Of a stretch of 64,000 bases of DNA, positions 9,142 through 19,578 are shown in pieces. The DNA is from DASZFV01 sp035549075. Lineage in GTDB: Bacteria; Myxococcota_A; Polyangia; Fen-1088. The notes under the pieces are model-generated. The model ran no database searches, was not told the origin of the DNA, and saw only the letters and a list, made by a program, of their open reading frames with translations. The stretch's first letter is position 1. Every line of letters begins with the position of its first letter. The DNA is taken from contig DASZRT010000031.1 of the NCBI GenBank assembly GCA_035549075.1, forward strand, positions 5,448 to 69,447, in the 5' to 3' direction. The position numbers and the translations under genes are program-made.

Positions 9142-9864
9142 CACATGAAGAGAGCTCTGTTTGCGCTCGCGCTCGTCGCGTGCGCGTCGCAGTCCGATCT
9201 CAACGGTCTCTACAACCGCGGCGTCAAGGCCGCGCGCAAGGACGATTGGGACACGGCGATGAAGGACCTCGCGGCCTTCACGACGACGGCGTGCCCGTGG
9301 ACCAACCCCGACAAGCGCTGCCGCGAGGCCTACCTCGCGCTCGGCCGCGGCCACGAGCGGCGCGGCGCGCCCGCGCACGCGTGGGCCTCGTTCGCGCGCG
9401 CGCTGGCGATGCCGCCGCACGCGAAGGACGCCGCCGTCGAGCAAGATCTCGAGCGAGCGCGCCAAGAGCTCGCCGACAAACAGCAAGCGACGCCCGATCG
9501 CGGGCCCGTGCTGCTGCGCTACCGCGACGAGGTGCCCGAGGAATATTCGCTGCGCTCGGTGATGATCTCCGTCGACTTCGCGCCCGTCGTCACGCGCGAC
9601 AAGAACGCGGGCGAGCTGCACAGCCCCGACTTCGCGCAGGTGTACTCGGGCTCGCTGCCCGCCGGCGGCCACGTCCTCGAGGTCGAGTCCGTGCACGACT
9701 GCAAGACGGGCCAAGAGCGCCCGTGCACGCGCCAGCACGTGCGCCGCACCTGGGCCTTCGACACCGAGACGCACACGCCGCTCACGATCGAGCTGCGCGG
9801 CTACGCCGACGCCGCCGAAGACGGCGCCCCCGCGCAGCCGATGATCGAGATGACGCGACGGTGA
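9142..9864 (+). CDS. Putative lipoprotein with TPR-like N-terminal region
   Basis: The product has 240 aa. The N-terminus MKRALFALALVAC is a short signal peptide with Cys at residue 13. The next ~110 residues (LYNRGVKAARKDDWDTAMKDL, CREAYLALGRGHERRG) look like two to three TPR repeats. The C-terminal half is beta-rich and contains two Cys (CKTGQERPC) that could form a disulfide. Function is unknown; it is probably a periplasmic or outer-membrane protein. It starts four bases after the uracil-DNA glycosylase gene and converges with the CoA-transferase operon, with adjacent stop codons. Confidence 0.7.
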   Translation, partial: HMKRALFALALVACASQSDLNGLYNRGVKAARKDDWDTAMKDLAAFTTTACPWTNPDKRCREAYLALGRGHERRGAPAHAWASFARALAMPPHAKDAAVEQDLERARQELADKQQATPDRGPVLLRYRDEVPEEYSLRSVMISVDFAPVVTRDKNAGELHSPDFAQVYSGSLPAGGHVLEVESVHDCKTGQERPCTRQHVRRTWAFDTETHTPLTIELRGYADAAEDGAPAQPMIEMTRR

Positions 9865-10497
9865 CTAACGAAAGACGACGGGCGCGCCCGTGCCGCGCAT
9901 GATCTCGTCGTCGCCGACGCCGGCGGCGCGCTCGATGCAGACGAAGTGATCGCCGGCGGGGTCGAAGACGCCGAGCTCGGTGATGACGCGGTGGACGCAG
10001 GCGAGGGCGGTCACGGGCAACGTTACGCGCGCGACCAGCTTGGGCTTGCCGTCCTTGGCGACGTGGCTCTGCAAGACGACGACGCGCTTGGCGCCCGCGG
10101 CGAGATCCATGGCGCCGCCCATGCCCGTGATGAGCTTGCCGGGGACGGTCCAGTTCGCGAGGTCGCCCGTGCACGCGACCTCGAGGCCGCCGAGGATCGC
10201 GAGGTCGACGTGGCCGCCGCGGATCATGGCGAACGACAGCGCCGAGTCGAACGTGCTCGCGCCGGGCTTGGCCGTCACGGTCTGTTTGCCTGCGTTGATG
10301 AGCTGCGGGTCGACCTCGTCGTCGTACGGAAACGGGCCCATGCCCAGCAGGCCGTTCTCCGAGTGCAAGAGCACGTCGACGCCGGGCGGGATGAAGTTCG
10401 CGACCTCGGTCGGCAGCCCGATGCCCAGGTTCACGATCGTGCCGCCGCGGATCTCGGCGGCGGCGCGCTTCACCATGTCGTCGCGCGACCAGGCCAT
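9865..10497 (-). CDS. scoB: 3-oxoacid CoA-transferase subunit B
   Basis: The 210-aa product has the family-I CoA-transferase beta-subunit architecture. It contains GIGLPTEVANF near the N-terminus and the catalytic-glutamate motif SENGLLGMGP, plus GGHVDLAILGG and the GAMDLAAGAK region. With subunit A it would move CoA from succinyl-CoA to a 3-oxoacid such as acetoacetate or 3-oxoadipate; the substrate cannot be read from sequence. It is the last gene of the minus-strand catabolic operon, three bases after the subunit A gene. Confidence 0.92.
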   Translation of the reverse strand: MAWSRDDMVKRAAAEIRGGTIVNLGIGLPTEVANFIPPGVDVLLHSENGLLGMGPFPYDDEVDPQLINAGKQTVTAKPGASTFDSALSFAMIRGGHVDLAILGGLEVACTGDLANWTVPGKLITGMGGAMDLAAGAKRVVVLQSHVAKDGKPKLVARVTLPVTALACVHRVITELGVFDPAGDHFVCIERAAGVGDDEIMRGTGAPVVFR

Positions 10498-10500
10498 CGA

Positions 10501-11217
10501 TTAGGACACGCCCCCGGAGCGCGGCCGCGTCGTGCGAAATTCGATGACGTTCTTGTGCTCGCGCACCTCGACGATGCGCTTCACGAACAGGCCGGGCAGG
10601 TGCACGTCGTCGGGATCGATCGCTCCGGGCTCGACCAGCTCGTCGACCTCGGCGACGGTGACGTCGGCGGCCATCGCCATGACGGGGCTGAAGTTGCGCG
10701 ACGTGCGGTGGAAGCGCAGGTTGCCGTAGCGATCGCCGACGGCGGCGCGCACGATCGCGAGATCGGCGCGCAGCGGCGTCTCGAACACGTAGGTGCGGCC
10801 GTTCATCTGGCGCAGCTCCTTGCCCTCGGCGACGACGGTGCCCACACCCGTGGGCGTGAAGAAGCCGCCGATGCCGGCGCCGCCCGCGCGGATGCGCTCC
10901 GCGAACGTGCCCTGCGGGTTGAGCTCGACGTCGACGGTGCCGGCGAGGTACTGCTCGGCGAGGTCGGGGTTGCCGCCGATGAAGCTGCAGATGACCTTCT
11001 TCACCTGACGGTTCTTGAGCAGCACGGCCAGGCCTTGGCCCTGGTTGCCGCAGTTGTTGCTGATGATCGTGAGGTCCTTGACGCCCCGGCGCGCGATGGC
11101 CTCGATGCACGCCTCGGCGTTGCCCGACAGACCGAAGCCGCCCGACATGATGCGCATGCCGTCGCGCAGGACGGCGTCGTCGAGCGCGGCTTCGACGCTG
11201 GGATAGACTTTGCTCAT
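10501..11217 (-). CDS. scoA: 3-oxoacid CoA-transferase subunit A
   Basis: The product has 238 aa. The subunit A hallmarks are MSGGFGLSGN at the N-terminus (GGFG loop), the NNCGNQGQGLAVLL segment, FIGGNPDLAEQYLAG and the GGAGIGGFFTPTGVGT motif. It pairs with subunit B to form the alpha/beta enzyme. The start ATG overlaps the stop of the upstream aminotransferase as ATGA, indicating translational coupling. Confidence 0.92.
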   Translation of the reverse strand: MSKVYPSVEAALDDAVLRDGMRIMSGGFGLSGNAEACIEAIARRGVKDLTIISNNCGNQGQGLAVLLKNRQVKKVICSFIGGNPDLAEQYLAGTVDVELNPQGTFAERIRAGGAGIGGFFTPTGVGTVVAEGKELRQMNGRTYVFETPLRADLAIVRAAVGDRYGNLRFHRTSRNFSPVMAMAADVTVAEVDELVEPGAIDPDDVHLPGLFVKRIVEVREHKNVIEFRTTRPRSGGVS

Positions 11218-12508
11218 GCGGTGAGCCCTTCGTCGAGGGCGCGCCCGAGCGCCGCCGTTGCCTCGTCGATCTCGTCGTCGCCGATCACGAGCGGCGGCGC
11301 GACGTAGACGAGGTTGTCGCGTTTGTGCATGTGCAAGTGATGACGTCGCAGCGTCGTCGCGAGCTTCGCGAGGACCGGCGCCGCGAGCGGCGTCTTGGTC
11401 CCCGGCTCGCACAGCTCGAGCGCCCACAAGAGCCCGATGCCGCGCACGTCGACGATCGCGGGCCGCGTCGCCGCGAGCGCCCGCAGCCGCGCGCCGAGCC
11501 GCGCGCCCGCGACGGCGGCGCGCGCGACGAGGTCCTCGTCGCGCAACGCCTCGATCGCGGCGACGATCGCGGCGCACACCAGCGGGTGCGCGTAGCTCGT
11601 GAGCCCCGCCACCAGCACGTGGTCGTCGAAGTGCTTCGCGATCCGCTCGTTCACGATGACGGCGCCGCCCGGCGCGTAGCCGCCCGTGATCGCCTTGGCC
11701 ATCGTCATCAGGTCGGGCGCGACGCCGTCGTGGTCGACGGCGAACCACTTGCCGGTGCGGCCGAACCCCGACAGCACCTCGTCGGCGATGAGCAACACGC
11801 CGTGGCGATCGCAGATGGCGCGCAGCTTCTTCCAGTAGCCCGGTGGCGGCACGAACACGCCGTTGGCGCCGACGATGCCCTCGGCGATGACGGCGGCGAC
11901 GGTGTCGGGACCTTCGCGCAACAGCGCGGCCTCGAGGTCGTCGGCGCACTCGTGGTGGCAGCTGGACGGGACCTTTCCCATGGGGCAGCGGAAGCAATAT
12001 GGGTCCGCGATACGGACGATGCCGGACAAACCGGGCTCGAACGGCTCGCGGCGCGGGTCACCCGAGAGGGACAACATCGCGAGCGTGGCGCCGTGGTAGC
12101 TGCGCGTGCGCGCGACGATCTTCTTCCGCCCGGTCACGAGCCGCGCCATCTTGACGGCGTTCTCGTTGGCCTCGGCGCCCGACAGACAGATGAAGCTCTT
12201 CGAGAGGCCCGCGGGCGTCACCTCGGCGAGCAGCTCGCCCGCGCGCGCCTTGTCGGGGAAGGCCGAGGTGGGATACGCGAGCAGCCCGCGCGCGGCCGCC
12301 TTCGTCAGCGCTTCTTTCATGCGCGGGTGGCCGTGCCCGAGGTTGGCGTTCCACGTCATGCTGCCGAGGTCCCACCAGCGCGCGCCGTCGGCCGTCGTGA
12401 AGCGCGCGCCCTGGCCGTCGACGATCTCCAGCGGCACGGCGCTTTTTTGCGCGCTCCACGTGTAGAAGACGCGCGCGTTCTGCCGCGCGACCAGATCGTC
12501 GGCGTCGC

Positions 12509-12512
<4 letters not shown>
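11214..12512 (-). CDS. Class III PLP-dependent aminotransferase (omega-aminotransferase type)
   Basis: The product has 432 aa with a GTG start that overlaps the preceding gene's stop as GTGA. Fold-type I motifs include the substrate segment GSMTWNANLGHGHP, SGAEANENAVKMAR, the SYHGATLAMLSLSGDPRR loop, IADEVLSGFGRTGKW and the PLP lysine in MAKAITGG. A Cys/His-rich insert (YCFRCPMGKVPSSCHHEC) lies mid-protein. In the family such enzymes use omega-amino acids or amines with pyruvate or 2-oxoglutarate. The context suggests amine or amino-acid catabolism; the exact substrate is unknown. Confidence 0.88.
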
Positions 12513-13831
<1,319 letters not shown>

Positions 13832-13892
13832 GTCGTCCTCCCGTCGTGAAATCGGGCGGTCGAGGGCGATTCTTGAGACGTCCACATGAGGC

Positions 13893-15458
13893 CTACTCGC
13901 AGATCGTGCGGCTCTGCTCGCGCAGGTAACAGGACAGCGTGTACGGCCCGCCGATGTTCTTGCCCGTCGAGCCCGAGCCCTTCCAGCCGCCGAACGGCTG
14001 CACGCCCGGCCACGCGCCCGTGGTCGCGCCCGCGGCGCGGTTGACGTACACGACGCCCGCCTGGATGCGATCGAGGAACGTGTCGATCTCGTCTTGCTTG
14101 CGCGAGAACAGGCCCGCCGTCAGGCCGAAGTCCGTGTCGTTGGCCAGCGCGAGCGCCTCGTCGAGATCTCCGACGCCCACGACGCCGACGAACGGCACGA
14201 ACAGCTCGCGCCGCATGAGCTCGTGATCGTGTGGCAGGCCGAAGGCGACCGTCGGCCGGGCGAAGTAGCCGTGCGCGAACGCGCCGTCGGTGAGCACGGC
14301 GCCGCCGGCCTTGATGACGCCGGCACCCGCGGCGGCCACGAAGCGCTGGTAGTCCTCGTAGCTCGCCTTCGTCGCGAGCGGCCCGGCGAAGACGCCCTTG
14401 TCGAGCGGGTTACCGATCTTCGTGGCGTTCGTCATCGCGACGAGCTTCTCGACGAACGGCCTCGCGATCGCGCTGTGCACGTAGACGCGCGAGCACGCCG
14501 AGCACTTGTGGCCGTTCATGCCGAACGCCGAGCGGTAGACGCCCTGGACGGCCTTGTCGACGTCGGCGCTGTCCATGACGATCGCGGGGTTCTTGCCGCC
14601 CATCTCGGTGATGCACGGCTTGGGGAACCTGGTGGCGAAGCGCTTGTACAGCTGGTGGAAGCCGACGTCGTACGAGCCCGTGAAGGTGACGCCGTCGACG
14701 TCGGGGTGCATCGTGAGCCCGTCGCCGACGACGCGGCCGCTGCCGGGCACGCAGCTGAGCGTCCCCGCGGGCAGCCCCGCCTCCTCGAAGATCTCGACGA
14801 TCTTGAGCGCGACGAGCGGCGTCTCGGAAGACGGCTTCGCGACGACGGTGTTACCGGTGACGAGGGCGGCGGCGATGGGCGCGCCGAACAGCGCGACCGG
14901 GAAGTTCCAGGGCGACACGACGGCCCACACGCCGTAGGGGCGCAGCACGCTCGTGTTGCGGTCGGTGGGAACGAGGCGCCCCATCTCGCGGACGTAGCCG
15001 TCGTTGAGGCGCATCTGCTCGTTGTAGTAGCTGATGAGATCGGCGGTCTCTTCGATCTCGCCGAGCGCCTCGATGCGGTTCTTGCCCGTCTCGTGGATGA
15101 GCCAGGCCGACAGCTCGTAGCGGCGGCGCCGAATGAGGTCGGCGGCTTTTTCGAGGACGCGCGCGCGCTCGGCCCACGGCCGTCGGCTCCACGCGGCGAA
15201 GGCGGCGCGCGCCGCGGCGACGGCGTCACGCACGTCGTCGGCCGCGCCGCTCGCGACGCGCGCGACGACGATGCGCGTGTCCGTCGGCGATCGGCTCTCG
15301 ATCGTGCCCGTGCCCGCGCGCGGCTGGCCCGCGACGCGCAACGGGACGGTGCGTCCCAGCTGCGCGTTCACGTCCGCGATGGCGGCGTCGAACGCGGCGT
15401 TCACCTCGGGATCGTCGGCGCCGAGGCTGATGTAGGTGATCTTGCCCGTGGACGACAT
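13893..15458 (-). CDS. pruA: 1-pyrroline-5-carboxylate dehydrogenase-type aldehyde dehydrogenase
   Basis: The product is 521 aa, the usual length for monofunctional P5C dehydrogenase. The catalytic-Cys segment HKCSACSRVYVH is the P5CDH signature rather than that of a general aldehyde dehydrogenase. Other motifs are VVSPWNFP, VTGNTVVAKPSSETP, VTFTGSYDVG, the catalytic-Glu motif TEMGGKNPAIV and the C-terminal PFGGWKGSG. It oxidises glutamate gamma-semialdehyde to glutamate with NAD+. It is the first gene of the minus-strand operon. ATG 15458 follows AAGGGG; the upstream frame to 15530 contains the promoter region. Confidence 0.92.
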   Translation of the reverse strand: MSSTGKITYISLGADDPEVNAAFDAAIADVNAQLGRTVPLRVAGQPRAGTGTIESRSPTDTRIVVARVASGAADDVRDAVAAARAAFAAWSRRPWAERARVLEKAADLIRRRRYELSAWLIHETGKNRIEALGEIEETADLISYYNEQMRLNDGYVREMGRLVPTDRNTSVLRPYGVWAVVSPWNFPVALFGAPIAAALVTGNTVVAKPSSETPLVALKIVEIFEEAGLPAGTLSCVPGSGRVVGDGLTMHPDVDGVTFTGSYDVGFHQLYKRFATRFPKPCITEMGGKNPAIVMDSADVDKAVQGVYRSAFGMNGHKCSACSRVYVHSAIARPFVEKLVAMTNATKIGNPLDKGVFAGPLATKASYEDYQRFVAAAGAGVIKAGGAVLTDGAFAHGYFARPTVAFGLPHDHELMRRELFVPFVGVVGVGDLDEALALANDTDFGLTAGLFSRKQDEIDTFLDRIQAGVVYVNRAAGATTGAWPGVQPFGGWKGSGSTGKNIGGPYTLSCYLREQSRTICE

Positions 15459-15507
15459 GGTGGCCCCTTGAGAATAAACGAGATTCGTTGACTTGGCTCT
15501 GTCGGCG

Positions 15508-15536
15508 TTGACACCCCAGCAGCGAATCACTAGTGT
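15508..15536 (+). promoter_or_regulatory. Candidate sigma70-type promoter of the HU-like gene
   Basis: A perfect TTGACA (15508-15513) is followed after 17 nt by TAGTGT (15531-15536). This implies a ~65-nt leader before ATG 15609. A second TTGACT at 15488-15493 lies 20 nt upstream in the same orientation. On the other strand TATTCT (15476-15471) lies 12 nt before the dehydrogenase ATG and may serve that operon. Confidence 0.45.
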
Positions 15537-15608
15537 CGCGCTCTTGTTCCAGCGCAGGACGTTTTCGCGCAGGACATTTCAGCGCAGTTCCCGGGGGGGA
15601 AGGCAGCC

Positions 15609-15965
15609 ATGACGAAGGCCGAGCTCATCGAGAAGATCTACGGTCGCAAAGGCCTGCCCGCCGACCTCACGAAGAAGACGGTGACCCAGATCGTGGACGC
15701 GGTCTTCATCGAGATGGGCGACTACTTCATCCGAGCGCGCCTCACCCGGAACCAGAGCGCCAAGCTGACCTACCCGCGCTTCGGTACGTTCTCGAAGCGC
15801 CGCCGCGGCGAGCGCGTCGTCAAGATCCCCAAGACGGGCGCCAGCGTCACGATCCCGGCGCAGGAGACGGTGACGTTCTCGCCGGGGCAAGAGCTGCGCG
15901 CGCTGCTCAACCGCAACGGCAAGTCGCACGGCAAGGCCGCGCCCGCCAACGGCGTCGCCAAATAG
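15609..15965 (+). CDS. HU/IHF-family DNA-binding protein
   Basis: The product has 118 aa. It begins MTKAELIEKIYGRKGLPADLTKK, the classic HU helix-turn-helix dimerisation start, and contains PRFGTFSKRRRGERVVKIPKTG, equivalent to the conserved GFG-F beta-arm of HU/IHF. A ~25-residue basic tail rich in Asn, Lys and Ala replaces the short end of standard HU (~90 aa). It should bind and bend DNA non-specifically or at preferred sites. A GAAGG ribosome site precedes the ATG. It is divergent from the catabolic operon. Confidence 0.9.
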   Translation: MTKAELIEKIYGRKGLPADLTKKTVTQIVDAVFIEMGDYFIRARLTRNQSAKLTYPRFGTFSKRRRGERVVKIPKTGASVTIPAQETVTFSPGQELRALLNRNGKSHGKAAPANGVAK

Positions 15966-16032
15966 CAGGGTCGCGCGGGTGCTTCGCGGCGCTGGTCCTC
16001 TCGCCCCGAAAGCCGCACACTAGAGGGACCGA

Positions 16033-17031
16033 ATGCTCGACCCGCGCCTGGAGCTCGCCGACCTGCACATCCACGTCGGCGCCGCCGTGGCGCCGCACAT
16101 CTTGTGGTCGATCGCGCACGACCAGGGCTTCAAGCTGCCCGTGCACACCTTCTGGGAGTTCCGCGACCTCGTCACGGCCAAGCCCGACAAGGTGTCGTCC
16201 CTCAACGACTACCTCGCGATCCTCCACAAGTGGACCGAGAAGATCCAGTCGTCGCCGGCGGCGATCGAGCGCTCGGTCTACGAGATCATCGGCAAGGAGT
16301 TCCGCTCGAGCAACGTGTCGCTCATCGAGCTGCGCTTCAACCCGATGAAGCGCAACCTCGAGGGCGAGCGCGACCTCGACCACATCATCCACGCCGCGCT
16401 CCGCGGGATGGATCGCGCGTGCCTCGAGTACGGCGTGAAGGCGGGGCTCATCTTCTGCCTCGCGCGCGAGTTCCCCATCGAGCTCAACGAGATCATCGTC
16501 AAGAAGGCCGTGCGCTACCGCTCGCGCGGCGTCATCGGCATCGACCTCGCCGGGCCCGAGATGCACACGCTCGAGCTGACGGCCGAGGTCGACGCGTACC
16601 GCGACCTGTTCGGCCGCGCGCGCGCCGCTGGCCTCGGCACGACGGTGCACACGGGCGAGACGCCGTACACGTCGGTGCCAGGCGTGCTCGCCGTGCTCGA
16701 CAAGCTGCAGCCCGATCGCATCGGCCACGGCGTCGCGGCGGCGCAGAGCGAGGAGTGCGTGCGCAAGCTCGCCGAGGCGGGCGTCGTGCTCGAGATCTGC
16801 CCCAGCTCGAACCTGCGCACGCGCGCGGTCGCGAGCTTGGAAGAGCTCGGCCGCGCGCTGCGCACCTTCGACGCCCACCACGTCCGCTACACGATCAACA
16901 CCGACGGGCCGTACCTGCTGTCGACGCACCTGCGCTACGAGTACGAGATGCTGCTCGACGCGGGCATCCTCACCGAGTCACAGGCCCACCACGTCAACAA
17001 CGTCGCGCGCTCGGCCACGTTCGTGAAGTAG
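16033..17031 (+). CDS. Adenosine-deaminase-family metallohydrolase with altered active-site motifs
   Basis: The product is 332 aa with a TIM-barrel amidohydrolase pattern: LADLHIH (HxH), IELRFNP, GIDLAGPE, TVHTGE (metal His and catalytic Glu), RIGHG, EICPSSNLRT and NTDG. The fold and zinc ligands match adenosine deaminase. Two usual features differ: the LHxHLDGA start is LHIHVGAA, and the NTDDP tail is NTDGP, so the second Asp, which contacts the substrate base, is Gly. A deaminase or related hydrolase on a different substrate is likely. It starts 67 nt after the HU-like gene, after an AGAGGGA ribosome site. Confidence 0.8.
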   Translation: MLDPRLELADLHIHVGAAVAPHILWSIAHDQGFKLPVHTFWEFRDLVTAKPDKVSSLNDYLAILHKWTEKIQSSPAAIERSVYEIIGKEFRSSNVSLIELRFNPMKRNLEGERDLDHIIHAALRGMDRACLEYGVKAGLIFCLAREFPIELNEIIVKKAVRYRSRGVIGIDLAGPEMHTLELTAEVDAYRDLFGRARAAGLGTTVHTGETPYTSVPGVLAVLDKLQPDRIGHGVAAAQSEECVRKLAEAGVVLEICPSSNLRTRAVASLEELGRALRTFDAHHVRYTINTDGPYLLSTHLRYEYEMLLDAGILTESQAHHVNNVARSATFVK

Positions 17032-17042
17032 CGACATCCGAG

Positions 17043-18503
17043 TTAGGGGTGCGCCGTCGTGCAGTCGGCGGCCGTGTAGAGCTGGTCGGACGCCATCGTG
17101 CCGGACCGATCGATGACGAGGTGCTTTTCGCCCGTGCCGCAGGTCGCGTCGTTGGCGAGGCTGAAGCATGGCTTGGTCGCGCCCGCATCGGAGCAGGCGG
17201 GCAGCCGCGTCGCGTGCTTGGTGCCGTCGGCGTCCTGCCAGCGATCGACGACCGTGCAGCCTGGGCCTGGATCGGGTACGACGACGCACGGGGGCTGGAG
17301 CGGCGCCACGAGGCGTCGCGTGAGGTTCGTGAGCGCTGGGCCCATCGAGTCGTTGCAGATGCTCTCGAACATGGCGCGCTCGCCGACCCCCTCGACCGTC
17401 TGCCACAGGCGCACGCTGGGATCGGCGTAGGTGCCATCGGACTGCGTGCACGAGTGCGAAACCTGCGGCCACTTGCCCGCGGGGTCGTCGTTCGTCGGCG
17501 TGTAGTCGTCGGTGACGACGTAGGGGGTCGGCGGGCCGGCGATGACGCCGAGGAACACGCGCGCCGGATCGCCCTTGAGCCCGCGAAGGAAGGTCACGAA
17601 GTCGCCGACCTTGTCGAGAGGGCCATTCTCGTTGGAGCGGCATTCGGTGTACGTGCCAGCGGCGATCGGCGCTTCCCACGGACCGTCGCCGATGCGGCAC
17701 TCGTGGCCCACCCGGTTGCAGCGGAACGAAGTCAGAGGCCCGAGCGGGTCGGAGACGTACTTCGACGTCGCCTGGAACACCGGGGAGTTGTAGGGCGCGG
17801 AGCAGTCGTCTTCGTTCGTGATGAGCACGACGCCTAGGTAGGCGTCGCTTCGTACGAAGCCGGCGTTCTCCGGAGGCGCGATGACCGGATCGAGCGCGAG
17901 CTCGGCGGACGCGAGCTGCTGCTCGATCCCGCAGCCGCTGTCGCCCAGCCGGCCGATGCAGGTGAAGGCGTCGGCGAGCGAGCCATCGCCGGACCAGTTG
18001 TGCACCATCGCCCCGGTCGAATCGGTGGACACCGAGAGGAACCTGCCGTTCAACGTTCCGATGCGCGCGCACGTCGTGGGATCGCGCGGCGCCGATTGGA
18101 GCACGGCGCGATCGCCGCCGCCGCTGTTGCATCCTGGGACGTCGATCGAATTTCCGGCTCCCAGGTCCGACGAGACGACGCCGATGTGCAGATCCGGGAC
18201 GCCTCCTGGCAGGCCCTGCAAGACGGTCATCATCGAGCTGAAGCTCGCGACGAGCTTCGCCTGCAGCGGCAGCATCGACGACGAGTTGTCGACCATGAAG
18301 AGAAGGTCGATTTTGGGGGCCGGGCTCGAGTCGACCTTCTGCGCGAAGGACGGCCAATTGGCTGTCAAAGCGTAGATCTGGTCGGTCGATGCTGAGCTCG
18401 AGACGACGGCGCCGCGCTTGTCGCAGGCGACGACGACGACGAGCGAGGCGAGGGCGGCGGCGCGGAGGCCGAAGCAGGCGAGGCGCGGCGGTGTGATGAT
18501 CAT
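17043..18503 (-). CDS. vWA-domain lipoprotein
   Basis: The product has 486 aa. The N-terminal signal runs to a lipobox at VVVAC, followed by a Ser-rich spacer. A von Willebrand factor A-like domain begins with IDLLFMVDNSSSM, where DNSSS matches the DxSxS metal-ion site. Later segments (VVLITNEDDCSAP, FVTFLRGLKGDPARVFLGVIAG) fit the rest of the fold. The C-terminal third has many paired Cys. It is a typical myxobacterial surface lipoprotein, probably for adhesion or ligand binding. ATG 18503 has an AAGGAG ribosome site; the frame extends much further upstream only as a shadow of the neighbouring gene. Confidence 0.85.
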   Translation of the reverse strand: MIITPPRLACFGLRAAALASLVVVVACDKRGAVVSSSASTDQIYALTANWPSFAQKVDSSPAPKIDLLFMVDNSSSMLPLQAKLVASFSSMMTVLQGLPGGVPDLHIGVVSSDLGAGNSIDVPGCNSGGGDRAVLQSAPRDPTTCARIGTLNGRFLSVSTDSTGAMVHNWSGDGSLADAFTCIGRLGDSGCGIEQQLASAELALDPVIAPPENAGFVRSDAYLGVVLITNEDDCSAPYNSPVFQATSKYVSDPLGPLTSFRCNRVGHECRIGDGPWEAPIAAGTYTECRSNENGPLDKVGDFVTFLRGLKGDPARVFLGVIAGPPTPYVVTDDYTPTNDDPAGKWPQVSHSCTQSDGTYADPSVRLWQTVEGVGERAMFESICNDSMGPALTNLTRRLVAPLQPPCVVVPDPGPGCTVVDRWQDADGTKHATRLPACSDAGATKPCFSLANDATCGTGEKHLVIDRSGTMASDQLYTAADCTTAHP

Positions 18504-18549
18504 GGCGGCTCCTTTGGCAGAGGAGTGCGCGTCGTCGACGGAAAGTCGG

Positions 18550-19578
18550 TCATGGAAATGCCGCCCAGAAGTCGACGATCTCGAGCAGCGACGGCGCGCC
18601 GGCGCCGCCGACGACGTGTCCATCGACGACGACGTCGATCGCGGGTTGCAAAATGACGGCGTCCGCTTCGATCGACAGACCGGCGTTGCGCCAGAACGCG
18701 CGGCTCGCGCCCACGCCGGCCGCGACGAAGGGCGTCCAAAAGAATTGGTCGGCGCGGACGTGGATCGTCTGCGGCGGCGTAGAGGGCGGCATGCCTCGCG
18801 CGTCGTACGCGGCGACGAGGTGATGCATGCCGGTCGCGATCCGCGCGCGAACGTCGGTGCGTCCCAGCGTTCCTTCGACGACGACGCCGACGAGCCCCAG
18901 CTCTTCGCGCGTGTGGGCGCTGCCAGCCGTCGTCGGCGCGAGGTCACGAAAGAACGGGCCGGCGACGGTCAGCTCGATCGCGACGTGAGGCACGACCGAA
19001 GCGGCGATGCCGGCGGCGACGCTCGGCGCGACGCCCGCGCCCGATCCGACGACGCGGCCCTCGAGCGCGGCGAGGCCCGCGAAGGCGCGAAACGGCGGGC
19101 GCTTCGGTGGCGGCGGTGGTGGCGTTTCGGCCGCGATCTCCGCGGGCGCGGCGGCGACGACCGGCGTGGGCCGGCGCGAAGCGAGGCGCATGCCGCGCAA
19201 GATCTCGACGGCGCGCAACGCGAGCAGCGCGGGATCGTCGCCGCCGGCGCCGCGCGGGACGGGCACGCGGCGTTCGAGCGGCGAGCCGTCGGCGAGCGTG
19301 CCGAGCAGATCGATCGTCGCGACGCCGTCCTCGCGCACGAAGGCGAGCCGCGCGGGGTAGGCGTCGCCCGCCGTGTCGACCGACGCGCTCGTGAGACCGG
19401 CCGCGCCGAGCTCGAGGCGCGCTCGCGCCGCGGCCTCGACGAGCACGCGGTCGTCGGCCGCCGGGCGAAGCACGGCGACGTCCACCGTGGGACCGGCGAA
19501 GGCAGGTTCAGCTGCATGTGCGGCCAACGAGACCAACGAAAAAACGAGCGCGGCAAAGGCCGCGAATGGGGGCCTCAC
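18550..19578 (-). CDS. Exported beta-rich protein of the sigma/FecR operon
   Basis: The product has 342 aa with a signal peptide (~1-22, ending AAHA). The N-terminal domain (~25-140) resembles a periplasmic domain. A Pro-rich hinge (ETPPPPPPKRPP) leads to a C-terminal region of alternating amphipathic strands (VAIELTVAGPFF, LGLVGVVVEGTLG, WTPFVAAGVGASRAF), suggesting a small outer-membrane barrel. It has no named family. GTG 19578 overlaps the stop of the FecR-like gene as GTGA, so it is translationally coupled to the sigma/anti-sigma pair. Confidence 0.7.
   Translation of the reverse strand: MRPPFAAFAALVFSLVSLAAHAAEPAFAGPTVDVAVLRPAADDRVLVEAAARARLELGAAGLTSASVDTAGDAYPARLAFVREDGVATIDLLGTLADGSPLERRVPVPRGAGGDDPALLALRAVEILRGMRLASRRPTPVVAAAPAEIAAETPPPPPPKRPPFRAFAGLAALEGRVVGSGAGVAPSVAAGIAASVVPHVAIELTVAGPFFRDLAPTTAGSAHTREELGLVGVVVEGTLGRTDVRARIATGMHHLVAAYDARGMPPSTPPQTIHVRADQFFWTPFVAAGVGASRAFWRNAGLSIEADAVILQPAIDVVVDGHVVGGAGAPSLLEIVDFWAAFP

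Noticed and set aside
16021..16026. TAGAGG six bases before ATG 16033 as another leaderless promoter
   Set aside because: The same bases read AGAGGGA, a good ribosome site, and no -35 box is present; the gene can be read with the HU-like gene.
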